Shown: positions 1 through 8,395, counted from the stretch's first letter. The stretch: 64,000 nt of DNA from Methylocystis sp. H62 (GCF_015709515.1 NZ_JADNQZ010000053.1:1-64000); one strand, 5' to 3'. The notes: a model not told the origin generated them from the letters alone. Translations and numbers: made by a program.

Positions 1-651
1 GGGCGTTATCTGCAATGCGACGGCTATGACGGCTATGAGCTTCTCACGCGAATACAGCGCGACGAGGGTCCATGGACGCTGGTCCATTGCTGGAGCCATT
101 TGCGGCGGCGCTTCGTCAAGCTCATGCGCAATACAAAATTCCCGATCGCGGAGACGGCGGTCCGCCATATCGCCGCGCTCTACGCCATCGAAGCCGACAT
201 ACGTGGCCACGCGCCGGAAGCGCGGCTGGCGACGCGTAAGAAACTTTCCGCGCCCGTCGTCGAAGCCTTGAAACCGTGGTTCGAGAAGCAACTGTCGCTG
301 ATCTCGTCAGGCTCCACGTTGGCCACGGACATCCGCTACGCGCTGAACCACTGGGCCGGTCTCACCAAGTTCCTGGAGGACGGCCGCCTCGAGCTGGATA
401 CGAACCCTGTTGAGAACGCCATCAGACCCGTGGCTCTTACGCGAAAAAATGCGTTATTCGCCGGGCACGAAGTCGGAGCTCAAAACTGGGCGCTGCTCGC
501 CTCCATCGTCGCGACGTGCAAACTAAACAACCTTGATCCCGTCGCCTACATCGCCAAAACGCTGCAAGCCATTCTCGACGGACATCCTCAAAGCCGCATC
601 GACGAACTGATGCCGTGGAGCTTCGTCGCCGCGTCAAGCCTCGCCGCATAG
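1..651 (+). CDS. IS66 family transposase (TnpC), C-terminal part
   Basis: The reading frame is open from the first base, so the gene enters from the left and only about 216 C-terminal residues are present. It begins inside the DDE catalytic region, at a QCDGYDGY stretch resembling the QTDGYAAY-like motif of IS66 transposases, followed by a CWSHLRRRF motif. Further on, NPVENAIRPVALTRKNALFAGHE is the conserved stretch around the last catalytic glutamate. The extreme C-terminus resembles the IS66 C-terminal domain (MPW near the end). The family cuts and joins DNA using TnpC with small TnpA/TnpB partners that would lie to the left. The copy looks intact up to its stop codon, which abuts the terminal inverted repeat. 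Confidence 0.93.
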   Translation, partial: GRYLQCDGYDGYELLTRIQRDEGPWTLVHCWSHLRRRFVKLMRNTKFPIAETAVRHIAALYAIEADIRGHAPEARLATRKKLSAPVVEALKPWFEKQLSLISSGSTLATDIRYALNHWAGLTKFLEDGRLELDTNPVENAIRPVALTRKNALFAGHEVGAQNWALLASIVATCKLNNLDPVAYIAKTLQAILDGHPQSRIDELMPWSFVAASSLAA

Positions 652-671
652 GTGATCGGAAAGGCGCTTAC
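651..671 (+). repeat. Right terminal inverted repeat of the IS66 element
   Basis: Read on the minus strand this segment starts GTAAGCGCC, the usual outer end of IS66-family elements (GTAAGCG). It follows the transposase stop codon directly. The next 8 bases, tgattaac, would be one copy of the 8-bp target duplication expected for this family; the other copy lies outside the window. Confidence 0.7.
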
Positions 672-912
672 TGATTAACAAATCAGCAAAGGTCACCCAT
701 TTCCTATGCAGTGATGGCCAGCGAAGAGTGGAGAGCATTTATCCGGTCTCGGCGGCGCTGAGTGAGAGCTTGAACGAGACGGCGGCTGTGCCGCGTGCCT
801 AAGTGGCCGAACTCATCCGGTTCAGTCCGCGAGGAAATGTGGGTTAAAATATTGGCTCACCGATTCACTGTTAGTTAATACGATTTAATTACAATAGGAT
901 AATTGCATCGTT
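672..912. other. Non-coding junction between IS66 end and tRNA-like locus
   Basis: No convincing gene is visible. The last 60 bases are clearly A+T-richer than the surrounding sequence, with several TTAATA/TTTAATTA runs, which fits horizontally acquired or decayed DNA next to the insertion sequence. Confidence 0.4.
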
Positions 913-1036
913 TGGCGGAAGGGGTGGGATTCGAACCCACGGTGGAGTTGCCCCACGCCGGTTTTCAAGACCGATAGAAGCTCAAACTCCACGACTCCTT
1001 GGTCAGCGACGCGCGCCATTAGCCGGGCTATCCGCC
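913..1036 (-). tRNA. tRNA-Ser(TGA)-like locus with non-canonical 5' part
   Basis: The 3' part is canonical: anticodon arm with a 7-nt loop carrying TGA (plus-strand tca at 965-967), a long serine-type variable arm, a T arm with GTTCGAAT, and an encoded CCA end at 913-915. The 3' acceptor strand CCCTTCC should pair with a 5' GGAAGGG, but no such sequence lies at the proper distance and no standard D arm leads into the anticodon stem. If the terminal GGCGGA/TCCGCC complementarity (1031-1036 with 914-919) is taken as the ends, the RNA would be about 120 nt, far longer than the usual 90. Either the gene is rearranged, or this is a tRNA 3' fragment left as an attachment site. The tRNA-derived identity is sure; function is doubtful. 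Confidence 0.55.
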
Positions 1037-1082
1037 AGTGGGGAAAAAGCGCGTAATTCCCGTGTCGGGCGTTGCTCTCGAG

Positions 1083-1146
1083 GGTGCGCCCAGCGTCCAC
1101 GAAACGCCCTTGCAATCAATGGGACGTTTTTGGGCGCACCTTTTTC
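1083..1146 (+). terminator. Large hairpin followed by a T run
   Basis: Ten-base arms GGTGCGCCCA (1083-1092) and TGGGCGCACC (1131-1140) are perfect complements, with inner CGTCC/GGACG arms extending the stem. The right arm is followed by TTTTTC. On the plus strand this resembles an intrinsic terminator, although no convincing plus-strand gene ends just before it. It sits between the end of clcA and the tRNA-like locus, both on the minus strand. Confidence 0.4.
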
Positions 1147-1225
1147 TATGCTGTTGCTATGAAAGCAGAAGTCAACTTCTACTTCCCCCACCATCTCCAG
1201 CATGGAAATTCTCCTACCGCGTCGA

Positions 1226-2593
1226 TCAGCGAAGGAAGCGCAGGCGCTCGCGCAAGGCGTCGTAAAGAGGCGCGTCGCTCATCAGCGTAGGGATGAGCAT
1301 GGCCGTAAAACAAGCCGCCAGCATCGGCAGGAGCAGGAGCGCGCTGCCTGTCATTTCCGTCGCGAGCACGAGTCCGGTCAGCGGCGCCCGCACCACGCCC
1401 GTAAAGAACGCGGCCATTCCAACCACCGCGAAGGCCTCTGGCTGAATGGGAAGGTCCGGGAACGCCAATCCGCAACCGGCGCCGAAGAGCAGTCCCAATT
1501 GCGCGCCCAGCGTCAGCAGCGGCGCGAAAAGACCGCCTGGCGTTCCCGCCGAATAGGACAAGGCGCCGAACCAGAACCTCAGTTGAAAGAGGAACGGCAA
1601 TACGAAGAGGCCGGGCGCCCCAAGCAGCGCATTCTGGGTGAGATTATCTCCCCCGCCGACGCATTCCGGTCCGAACCAGGCGAGAACGCCCGCCGCGGCG
1701 CCGATCGCGGCGGCGCAGGTCTCCGCCGGCAGGCCGCGCACGAGGTCGACCGCGGCCAGCGTCGCGAGCACCGCCTTATTGTAGGCGATGGCTACGGCTC
1801 CGCACACAACGCCAAGCATGAAGAACAGCGGGCCGATCGCCGGCGCCGGATACGCCAGCGGCGGCAATTGGAAATCCGGCGCGTCGCCCAGAATAAGATG
1901 CGCGACGGCGATTGCGGTCGAGGACGCCGCCAGCGCGGCGATCGCTATCCGATGCTCGAATTTTTGGACGAGCTCTTCCAGGACGAAAACCGCTCCGGCC
2001 ATCGGCGCGTTGAAGGCGGTCGCGAGGCCTGCGCCCGCGCCTGCCGCCAGCAGAACGCGGCAATCCGGCCAATCTCGGCGGAAGGCGCCGCCGAAGAGAT
2101 GGCCAAGCACCGCGCCCATCTGCACGCTCGGGCCTTCGCGGCCGAGCGCAAGGCCCGAGCCGATCGCCAGCCATCCGCCGACGAATTTCACCGGCAGGAG
2201 GACAAAGGGCGACGGCGCCGCGTCGCCGCGCAAGACCGCCTCGACATGCGGAATCCCGCTCCCCGACGCGTGTGGCGAATACCGCCGCACCAGCCAAGCC
2301 GCGGCGACGGCCGCCGACGCACAGCCGCCGACGAGCAGAATAAAGCCCGCGATTGAGTGGCTATGCGCCCAATCGATAACGGCTGCGCGAAAAACATCGG
2401 CCCGCTGCAGCGCGAGCCGGAAAAGCGCGCAGACGAGACCCGCGACGGCGCCAACCATCAGCGCCAGCGTCGCGAGAACCGTCAGATTGCCCTCTGAAGA
2501 CGTCAAGGCCGTCGAGCGGTCCTCATGGAGGTCGCGAAGAAGCATGGTCGCAGCTGCTCGGTCTGGGGGCGGGGTGCGCCACGGCGAAGCCAT
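1226..2593 (-). CDS. clcA: ClcA-type H+/Cl- exchange transporter (CLC family)
   Basis: This is a 455-residue polytopic inner membrane protein of the CLC family; E. coli ClcA has 473. The selectivity-filter motifs appear in order: GSGIPHVE, GREGPSVQ with the gating glutamate, and GTPGGLFAP in the second half. A glutamate in VLEELVQKF corresponds to the internal proton glutamate, and a tyrosine near the C-terminus (APLYDAL) matches the central chloride-binding tyrosine, so an antiporter rather than a channel is likely. There are no C-terminal CBS domains. A second in-frame start 16 codons downstream (2545) is possible; neither has a clear ribosome binding site. It is transcribed alone, divergent from the HupE-like gene. 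Confidence 0.92.
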   Translation of the reverse strand: MASPWRTPPPDRAAATMLLRDLHEDRSTALTSSEGNLTVLATLALMVGAVAGLVCALFRLALQRADVFRAAVIDWAHSHSIAGFILLVGGCASAAVAAAWLVRRYSPHASGSGIPHVEAVLRGDAAPSPFVLLPVKFVGGWLAIGSGLALGREGPSVQMGAVLGHLFGGAFRRDWPDCRVLLAAGAGAGLATAFNAPMAGAVFVLEELVQKFEHRIAIAALAASSTAIAVAHLILGDAPDFQLPPLAYPAPAIGPLFFMLGVVCGAVAIAYNKAVLATLAAVDLVRGLPAETCAAAIGAAAGVLAWFGPECVGGGDNLTQNALLGAPGLFVLPFLFQLRFWFGALSYSAGTPGGLFAPLLTLGAQLGLLFGAGCGLAFPDLPIQPEAFAVVGMAAFFTGVVRAPLTGLVLATEMTGSALLLLPMLAACFTAMLIPTLMSDAPLYDALRERLRFLR

Positions 2594-2728
2594 AGCACAA
2601 TTGCGGTCGGGAACGCGCTCCTGGCGGCGTCGGCGCGCCGAATGCAGATCAACGCTCGCGCTTGCGCTGTCTTGTCCAGGGCAGCGGCGTTTGGCATGTT
2701 GCGCCCGCTACGAAATGGGGGAGCGCGT

Positions 2729-3823
2729 ATGACCGGGGTTTTCAGGATAGTCGCCGCCGTAATCTTGTCGTGCGTCGGCCTCGCGGCTCCGGCGATGGCC
2801 CATACGCCCGATATTTCGACAGGCAAAATCCTTCCCAAGGACAATCGAACCTATGCCGTCGAGGTCGGCTTTCTCGCCACCGATCTTGAGCGCATGTTTC
2901 AGGACACGATGAGCGAACGCGCCAGCGTCGACCTCTCGGCGCCCGGCGCGCTCGAAGCGGAAATCGGCAAATTTGTTCAAAAACGCGTCGCGATGCGCGA
3001 TGCGACAGGCCGCGCCTGCATCGCCAATGTCGAAAAATCCGGCGAAGACCCCACCAACCAGGACAGCGCGCTCATCGCCGTGCGCTTCGACTGCGGCGCA
3101 ACGACGGGCACGCTCTTTTATGACGCGACGAAGCTCCTCGCCGCGCAGGGCGCAAAGGGAAAGCATCTGGTCACGCTCGAGGGAACTGAAAACGCCGGCC
3201 AGACCATGCTCTACCCGGAGGATCCCGCGCTCGATCTGTCAAAGCCGATGGAGACCACCGCACAGCTGATGTGGAAGTTTCTCAAAGCCGGCGTCGAACA
3301 CATCGTCACTGGCTACGATCATTTGTGCTTCCTGTTCGCGCTCATTCTGTGGGCGACCCGCATTTGGCCGGTCGTGAAGATCGTCACCGCCTTCACCATT
3401 TCGCATTCGATCACGCTGTCGCTGGCGGCGCTCAATATCTTCACGCTTCCCTCGACCTTGGTCGAAGCGCTGATCGCCGCTTCGATCGTTTTCGTCGCCG
3501 TGGAGAACTATTTCTCGCGCGACGTCGACAACCGCTGGCGCAACACCTTCCTCTTCGGCTTCATCCACGGCTTCGGCTTCGCCTCGGCGCTGACCGAGAT
3601 GGGCGTGCCGCAGGGCGGCGTCGTGCCGGCGCTCGCGGCGTTCAACATCGGCGTCGAACTCGGCCAGATCGCCATCGTCTTCGCGGTCATGCCGATCCTG
3701 TTCCTGATCGACAAACAGACAGGCGGCAAGCGCAGCGAAAAGCTCGTCTACGTGGCCTCGGCGCTGATCGCGATTGCGGGCGTTTATTGGTTCTTCGAGC
3801 GGATCGGGGTTCTACCGGGGTAA
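2729..3823 (+). CDS. HupE/UreJ-like membrane protein with periplasmic N-terminal domain
   Basis: The product has 364 residues. The start was chosen at the ATG preceded by GGGGGAG and followed by a typical signal peptide ending near AMA-HTPD. Residues of about 25-210 form a soluble extracytoplasmic domain. The C-terminal half has five or six membrane segments with GYDHLCFLFALIL, FTISHSITLSLAAL and the FIHGFGFASAL motif of the HupE/UreJ_2 family. Relatives are often suggested to carry metals such as nickel or cobalt, but no hydrogenase or urease gene is nearby. I therefore give the family, not the substrate. Confidence 0.8.
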   Translation: MTGVFRIVAAVILSCVGLAAPAMAHTPDISTGKILPKDNRTYAVEVGFLATDLERMFQDTMSERASVDLSAPGALEAEIGKFVQKRVAMRDATGRACIANVEKSGEDPTNQDSALIAVRFDCGATTGTLFYDATKLLAAQGAKGKHLVTLEGTENAGQTMLYPEDPALDLSKPMETTAQLMWKFLKAGVEHIVTGYDHLCFLFALILWATRIWPVVKIVTAFTISHSITLSLAALNIFTLPSTLVEALIAASIVFVAVENYFSRDVDNRWRNTFLFGFIHGFGFASALTEMGVPQGGVVPALAAFNIGVELGQIAIVFAVMPILFLIDKQTGGKRSEKLVYVASALIAIAGVYWFFERIGVLPG

Positions 3824-3929
3824 GCTCCAGGATAGCTCCCCGGTTGTCGCCGGCGCCACGCGTCTACTGGCGCGGTGGGTTGGCGCGCTGAAGCGCGCGT
3901 CCAGCCGCGACTCAGCCGATTCAACCCGC

Positions 3930-6011
3930 CTATCCCCGCACCCGCACATATTCGCCGGGCGCGTCGCAGATGATCTTGAGCTTGCCGCCGCCGGGCTGGC
4001 GCGCGGGGACTTTCTTGGGCGCCTGCGCGGTCACCCAGCCCAACCAGTGCGGCCACCAGGAGCCCTTGGTCTCCTTTGCCTTCTTGATCCACTCCTCGAA
4101 AGCGCCCTTCGCGGGGCCGCCCGTCCAATATTGATATTTGTCTTTGGAGGGCGGGTTGATGATTCCCGCGATATGGCCCGAGCCGCCGAGCACGAAGGTC
4201 ACGTCGCCGCCGAAAAACCTCGCGCCGCGGAACACCGACTGCGCCGGCGCGATATGATCCTCCCTCGTCGCGATCTCGAAGACCGGCGCCTTCACCTGAC
4301 GCAAATTGAGCCGAACGTCGTCGATGACCATCTCGCCGCGGGCGAGACGGTTTTCGAGATAGCAGCTGCGCAGGTAGAAGGAGTGATTGGCGCGCGGAAT
4401 GCGCGTCGAATCGGAATTCCAATACAAGAGATCGAAAGCGGCGGGCTCGACGCCCTTCATGTAATTGTTGACGACATAGTTCCAGATGAGTTCGTTCGGC
4501 CGCAGCATATTGAAGGCGTTGGCCATCTTGTAGCCTTCGAGATAGCCGGTGCGCGCCATGCTTTCGTCGAGCGCCACGAGCCGCGCCTCGTCGACGAAGA
4601 TCTGTAGATCGCCAGCGTCGGAAAAATCGACCTGCGTCGCAAACAGGGTGACGCTGTCGATGCGATCATCGCCGGTCGCCGCCATATAGGCGAGCGTCAG
4701 GGCGAGCAGCGTGCCGCCAACGCAATAGCCCGCCGCCGTGACCTTGCGTTCGCCCGTCGCCTTCTCGATCACGTCGAGCGCGGTCAGCACACCCTCGTGC
4801 ATATAGGCCTCGAACCCCTTCGTGGCCTTGGTCTCGTCGGGATTGACCCAGGAGATGATGAAGACCGTGAAGCCTTGCTCAACGGCCCAGCGCACAAAAC
4901 TTTTCTCGGGGTTGAGATCGAGCACATAGAATTTGTTGATCCAAGGGGGCGTAATGAGCAGCGGCCGCGCATAAACTTCCGCCGTCGTGGGCTCATATTG
5001 AATGAGCTCCATCACGTCGTTGCGCCAGATCACCTTGCCGGGCGTATTCGCCATATCGACGCCCAGTTCGAATTTCTGGTCCGCGCTCTGGCGGATCTTC
5101 AGCACGCCGCCGCCCGCGGAAATGTCTTCCGCGAGCATCTTCAAGCCGCGAACCAGATTCTCGCCCTTGGCGTCCATCGTGGCGCGCAACAACTCTGGAT
5201 TGGTCGGCACAAAATTGGATGGCGAGATCGCGCTCGAAATCAGCCGCGTATAAAAGACCGCCCTGGCCTTTGTCTGCGGGTCGAGACCCTCGGCGCTCTC
5301 GACCATGTCGCCCGCCCAGCGCGACGCGAGCAGATAGGATTGCCGCAGCCAGTCGAAGAAGGGGTTATCGTTCCATTCGGGCCCGGAGAAGCGCTTGTCG
5401 GCGCGATCCGAGGGAACGATCGGGGCGACGTCCTCCCCGCCGTAGCGGCGAAGCGTCTGCCGCCAGATTTCGCTCAACCCCTTGTAAAGATCGGCCTGGG
5501 CGACGGCGGCGCGATCTGGCTTCGACAGCCAATATTCGGCGACGGCGCCCAGAGTCTTGGTGGCGTCGGCGACATTGGCGGCAAGTTCGCTGCGCGCCTC
5601 ATCGGGATTGACGCCGCCAATCGCCGCGGCCAAGGCCTTACGGCCCTGGTCAACGAGCTGCGCCATATTGTCGGCGATCGCTTCGATGTCGAGCCGAGCG
5701 AATTTCTCGAGATTGGGATGCGGCGCGGGCGCGCCTGCGCCATTCGACGGCGCGGGCGCGGCCTTTTGGGTCGGAGCTCTGGGCGCGGAAGGCTTTTTCG
5801 GCGCGGTCTTTTTCTTGGCCTTGTTCTTTGTCTCGCTCTTTGTCTCGCTCTTGGCCTTGTTCTTGGCGTCGCTCGCCTCGCTCTCGGCCTTTTTCTTGGC
5901 CTCACGGGGCGGCTTCACCCGCGGTTCGGACTTGCCGAGCGCGGAGACCTTTTCCGCCGTGGCCCCTCGTTTCCGGTCGGCGGCGGGATCCTGGTCCTGG
6001 TTCGCGCTCAT
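3930..6011 (-). CDS. phaC: Class I poly(3-hydroxyalkanoate) synthase with lysine-rich N-terminal extension
   Basis: This enzyme polymerises (R)-3-hydroxyacyl-CoA into PHA at the granule surface. The alpha/beta-hydrolase core is complete: the lipase-like box GYCVGG gives nucleophile Cys430, Asp585 lies in REDHIAP and His613 in GGSGHIAG. The protein has 693 residues, roughly 95 more than usual class I synthases of about 590. The excess is N-terminal: residues 31-77 are mostly Lys, Ala, Glu and Ser with KKK clusters, followed by a Pro/Ala linker to about residue 98. The tail resembles histone H1-like or PhaF-like DNA-binding tails. No phaA, phaB or phasin gene is adjacent. The start ATG is the only one before the tail. 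Confidence 0.95.
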   Translation of the reverse strand: MSANQDQDPAADRKRGATAEKVSALGKSEPRVKPPREAKKKAESEASDAKNKAKSETKSETKNKAKKKTAPKKPSAPRAPTQKAAPAPSNGAGAPAPHPNLEKFARLDIEAIADNMAQLVDQGRKALAAAIGGVNPDEARSELAANVADATKTLGAVAEYWLSKPDRAAVAQADLYKGLSEIWRQTLRRYGGEDVAPIVPSDRADKRFSGPEWNDNPFFDWLRQSYLLASRWAGDMVESAEGLDPQTKARAVFYTRLISSAISPSNFVPTNPELLRATMDAKGENLVRGLKMLAEDISAGGGVLKIRQSADQKFELGVDMANTPGKVIWRNDVMELIQYEPTTAEVYARPLLITPPWINKFYVLDLNPEKSFVRWAVEQGFTVFIISWVNPDETKATKGFEAYMHEGVLTALDVIEKATGERKVTAAGYCVGGTLLALTLAYMAATGDDRIDSVTLFATQVDFSDAGDLQIFVDEARLVALDESMARTGYLEGYKMANAFNMLRPNELIWNYVVNNYMKGVEPAAFDLLYWNSDSTRIPRANHSFYLRSCYLENRLARGEMVIDDVRLNLRQVKAPVFEIATREDHIAPAQSVFRGARFFGGDVTFVLGGSGHIAGIINPPSKDKYQYWTGGPAKGAFEEWIKKAKETKGSWWPHWLGWVTAQAPKKVPARQPGGGKLKIICDAPGEYVRVRG

Positions 6012-6258
6012 GCCCTAAACCTGTCTGTTTTTCGAATGATGCGGGGCGCCGCGACGCAAACGCCGCGTCGCTCTGGTCTAACAATTGCGCGCTGATGAGA
6101 AAAGCTCTGCCGCCCTGGCGCGAGACGACGCGCCCGGCGACATAAACTCGAATTATTACAAAGCAATGCCGAATTGCTCCCCTGAGCGAGCGCTCTCCAG
6201 GGTCGATTGTGCGAAAAGGTCGCACGGACCGGAATGGCTGACATCATTCAGCAGGATG
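6012..6258. other. Intergenic region between ald and phaC
   Basis: This gap should hold the phaC promoter (minus strand) and the end of the ald transcript. An A+T-rich patch around 6140-6170 contains TTGCTT and TATGTC about 16 bases apart on the minus strand, a weak promoter-like pair. No gene or strong hairpin was seen. Confidence 0.3.
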
Positions 6259-7389
6259 CTATGCGGCGCCGGCGCTGTCCAGCGCCACGAGCTGCGGCGT
6301 GAGCGGCAGACCATGCGCGGCGGCCACCGGCGGCGAAAGGATGCGCCCGGCCGAAATTTCCAGCCCCGCGCGAAGATGCGGGTCGTCCTCGATGGCGCGA
6401 CGCCAGCCCTTGTTGGCGAGCGCCAGCACGAAAGGCAATGTGGCGTTGTTGAGCGCGAAGGTCGACGTGCGCGGCGTTACGCCGGGCATGTTGGTGACGC
6501 AGTAATGCACGACCCCGTCAACGACATAGGTCGGGTCGGAATGACTCGTCGGCCGTGACGTCTCGCAGCAGCCGCCCTGATCGATCGCGACATCGACGAT
6601 CACGGCGCCGCGCTTCATCGTCGGCAGCATGTCCCGCGTGATCAGGATCGGCGCCTTGGCGCCTGGCGCGAGCGCCGCGCAGATGACGAGATCGGCGCGC
6701 TTCACCGATTCCCCGATCGCGGCGCGGGTCGAATAGATGGTGCGCGCCGCGAAACCGAAACGCGTTTCGAGACGCCGAAGCGCATCGGGATTGCGGTCGG
6801 CGACAAGCACGCTCGCGCCCATGCCGAGCGCAATCGCCGTCGCCTGCGCGCCGACGCTGCCGGCGCCAAGAACGAGAACGTCGGCCGGCGGCACGCCCGG
6901 GGCGCCCGCGAGAAGAACGCCGCGGCCGCCCGCCTGCTTTTCCAGAAAATGCGCGCCGATTTGCGGAGCCAGCCGGCCGGCGATTTCGGACATCGGCGCG
7001 AGCAGCGGCAATCCGCCGCCCGGCGCCGTGACCGTCTCATAGGCGATGCAATGCGCGCCGCTCGCCATGAGTTCGCGCGTGAGTTCAGCGTCGGCGGCGA
7101 GATGGAAATAAGTGAAGAGCACATGGTCCGGCCGCAAGTAAGCGATCTCGCGCCGCTGCGGCTCCTTCACCTTGACGATCAATTGCGCCGCGGCAAAGAG
7201 CGCTTCAGGACCATCGACGAGCTTCGCGCCCGCGGCGGCATAGTCTGCGTCAGATAGATCCGCGCCCTCGCCCGCGCCGCGCTCGATGAAGACGTCATGT
7301 CCCGCATGGGCAAGCTCGGCGACCGAAGATGGCGTCAGGCCGACGCGGTATTCGTTGTCTTTGGTTTCTTTCGGCGCGCCGACACGCAT
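6259..7389 (-). CDS. ald: Alanine dehydrogenase
   Basis: The enzyme interconverts L-alanine and pyruvate plus ammonium with NAD. The 376-residue protein starts MRVGAPKE, the standard N-terminus of the family; an ATG four codons upstream is also in frame. Substrate-binding elements RVGLTP and FTYFHLA are present, followed by the nucleotide-binding VLGAGSVGAQA fold. The C-terminal part carries the conserved VTNMPGVTPRTST and the alanine dehydrogenase-type DQGGC-ETSRPT segment, which separates it from transhydrogenase alpha subunits. It is monocistronic and convergent with nothing; a DUF3775 gene diverges upstream. It could serve nitrogen assimilation or alanine catabolism. Confidence 0.95.
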   Translation of the reverse strand: MRVGAPKETKDNEYRVGLTPSSVAELAHAGHDVFIERGAGEGADLSDADYAAAGAKLVDGPEALFAAAQLIVKVKEPQRREIAYLRPDHVLFTYFHLAADAELTRELMASGAHCIAYETVTAPGGGLPLLAPMSEIAGRLAPQIGAHFLEKQAGGRGVLLAGAPGVPPADVLVLGAGSVGAQATAIALGMGASVLVADRNPDALRRLETRFGFAARTIYSTRAAIGESVKRADLVICAALAPGAKAPILITRDMLPTMKRGAVIVDVAIDQGGCCETSRPTSHSDPTYVVDGVVHYCVTNMPGVTPRTSTFALNNATLPFVLALANKGWRRAIEDDPHLRAGLEISAGRILSPPVAAAHGLPLTPQLVALDSAGAA

Positions 7390-7509
7390 TTCCGGCTCCA
7401 AAATACGGCGTCGACTCGGGTAAAAATTTCGCCGCCGGGGAATATATGCAAATGGCCGACTTTCGCGGCAAGGGCGAAGGTCAAGCGAGTTGCAAAACGG
7501 GAGCGAATA

Positions 7510-7911
7510 ATGCCGACCATCAACACGGACAAAGTCTGTTTCGTGGCCGTCAAGGCTCGCGAGCTTGAAAGCGAGGATGAAGGCGTCGAAGCGGACGCCT
7601 CAAACGCCACGGACGACGGATTCGTCAGCGTGTTGACGGAGGACGCTTTCCCCACCATTCGCGACGAGGTGGCCTCCTTTATCGACGCCATGGACATTGA
7701 CGAGCAGGTCGAACTCGTCGCGCTGATGTGGGTGGGCCGGGGCGACTTCGCCGCAAGCGAATGGTCCGAAGCTCTCGCGCAAGCGCGCGCCCGGCATGAA
7801 GGGGCGACATCCGCCTATCTGCTCGGCGTTCCGCTTCTGGCCTCGTTTCTTGAGGGCGGCCTCGCGGAGTTTGGCGAGAGTTGCGAGCTTTATGCCGCCG
7901 ACCGGCAATGA
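7510..7911 (+). CDS. DUF3775 family protein
   Basis: The 133-residue acidic cytosolic protein starts at the ATG after GGGAGCGA. The family core is easily recognised: TDKVCFVAVKARE near the N-terminus, an acidic SNATDDG segment, DEQVELVALMWVGRGD in the middle, and YLLGVPLLASFLEGGLAEFG near the end. The function of DUF3775 is unknown. It stands alone between divergent ald and the downstream SmbP-like gene. Confidence 0.85.
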   Translation: MPTINTDKVCFVAVKARELESEDEGVEADASNATDDGFVSVLTEDAFPTIRDEVASFIDAMDIDEQVELVALMWVGRGDFAASEWSEALAQARARHEGATSAYLLGVPLLASFLEGGLAEFGESCELYAADRQ

Positions 7912-8007
7912 TGGCGCCGCGACATCGAGAATGCCGGACATGACCTCGATACCAGAGCGAAGGCGACCATATTAACGCTCATGCGGCGAAGCATTAAGGA
8001 GATCCCC

Positions 8008-8346
8008 ATGAATCGCAGGATTTTTGCTGCAGCCCTGGCCCTGTCCCTCGCGGCCTTTTTCGCCCCCCGATTGGCCTACGCGGAAGACCATCTGGGCGAA
8101 GCCATCACCCACACCAAACAGGCGATCAGCGAAGGCAAGGCGGGAAAGGCCGAGGCGCTGACCATGCATGCGGAAGAAGCCTTAAAGCACGCCAAGGCGT
8201 CCGAGGCGGAGAAGCCCAACGAGCATACCAAACAGGGCGTTTCGCATCTGGAAATGGCGATCGACCACGGCAAGCAGAAACATGCCGACATCGGGACGAA
8301 ACACGCCGAAGAGGCGCTGACGCATCTCGAGGCCGCCAAGAAATAG
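8008..8346 (+). CDS. SmbP-like small secreted metal-binding protein
   Basis: The 112-residue product has a signal peptide cleaved near AYA-ED, so the mature form of about 85 residues is periplasmic. The mature part is alpha-helical, rich in His, Ala, Lys and Glu, with repeated H-x3-A-x2-H patterns (HLGEAITHTKQAI, HAEEALKHAK, HLEMAIDHGKQKH, HAEEALTHLE). This is the layout of SmbP from Nitrosomonas, which binds copper and other divalent metals. AAGGAG lies seven bases before the ATG; an upstream in-frame ATG lacks one. The 3' end, including the stop codon, is part of a tandem repeat. Confidence 0.8.
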   Translation: MNRRIFAAALALSLAAFFAPRLAYAEDHLGEAITHTKQAISEGKAGKAEALTMHAEEALKHAKASEAEKPNEHTKQGVSHLEMAIDHGKQKHADIGTKHAEEALTHLEAAKK

Positions 8347-8375
8347 CCCGCCAAGAAATAGCCCGCCAAGAAATA
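8331..8375 (+). repeat. Three 15-nt tandem repeats carrying repeated stop codons
   Basis: The unit gcccgccaagaaata occurs three times in a row, the first copy with one mismatch. Because 15 is a multiple of three, each unit places an in-frame TAG after Lys-Lys: stops end at 8346, 8361 and 8376. The first ends the SmbP-like gene. Confidence 0.9.
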
Positions 8376-8395
8376 GGTTTCCCTGACACGACGAG

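Noticed and set aside
913-1036. Selenocysteine or allo-type tRNA because of unusual length
   Set aside because: The anticodon is TGA (serine), not TCA, and the 3' part equals ordinary tRNA-Ser. No selA or selB is in the window. A rearranged or fragmentary serine tRNA is simpler.
3881-3899. Hairpin CGCGC-TGAA-GCGCG between the HupE-like gene and phaC
   Set aside because: Stem is short and there is no T run; in such G+C-rich sequence this is expected by chance.
8331-8376. CRISPR-like repeat array
   Set aside because: The 15-bp units are directly adjacent with no spacers, and no cas genes are present. No CRISPR array was seen anywhere in the window.
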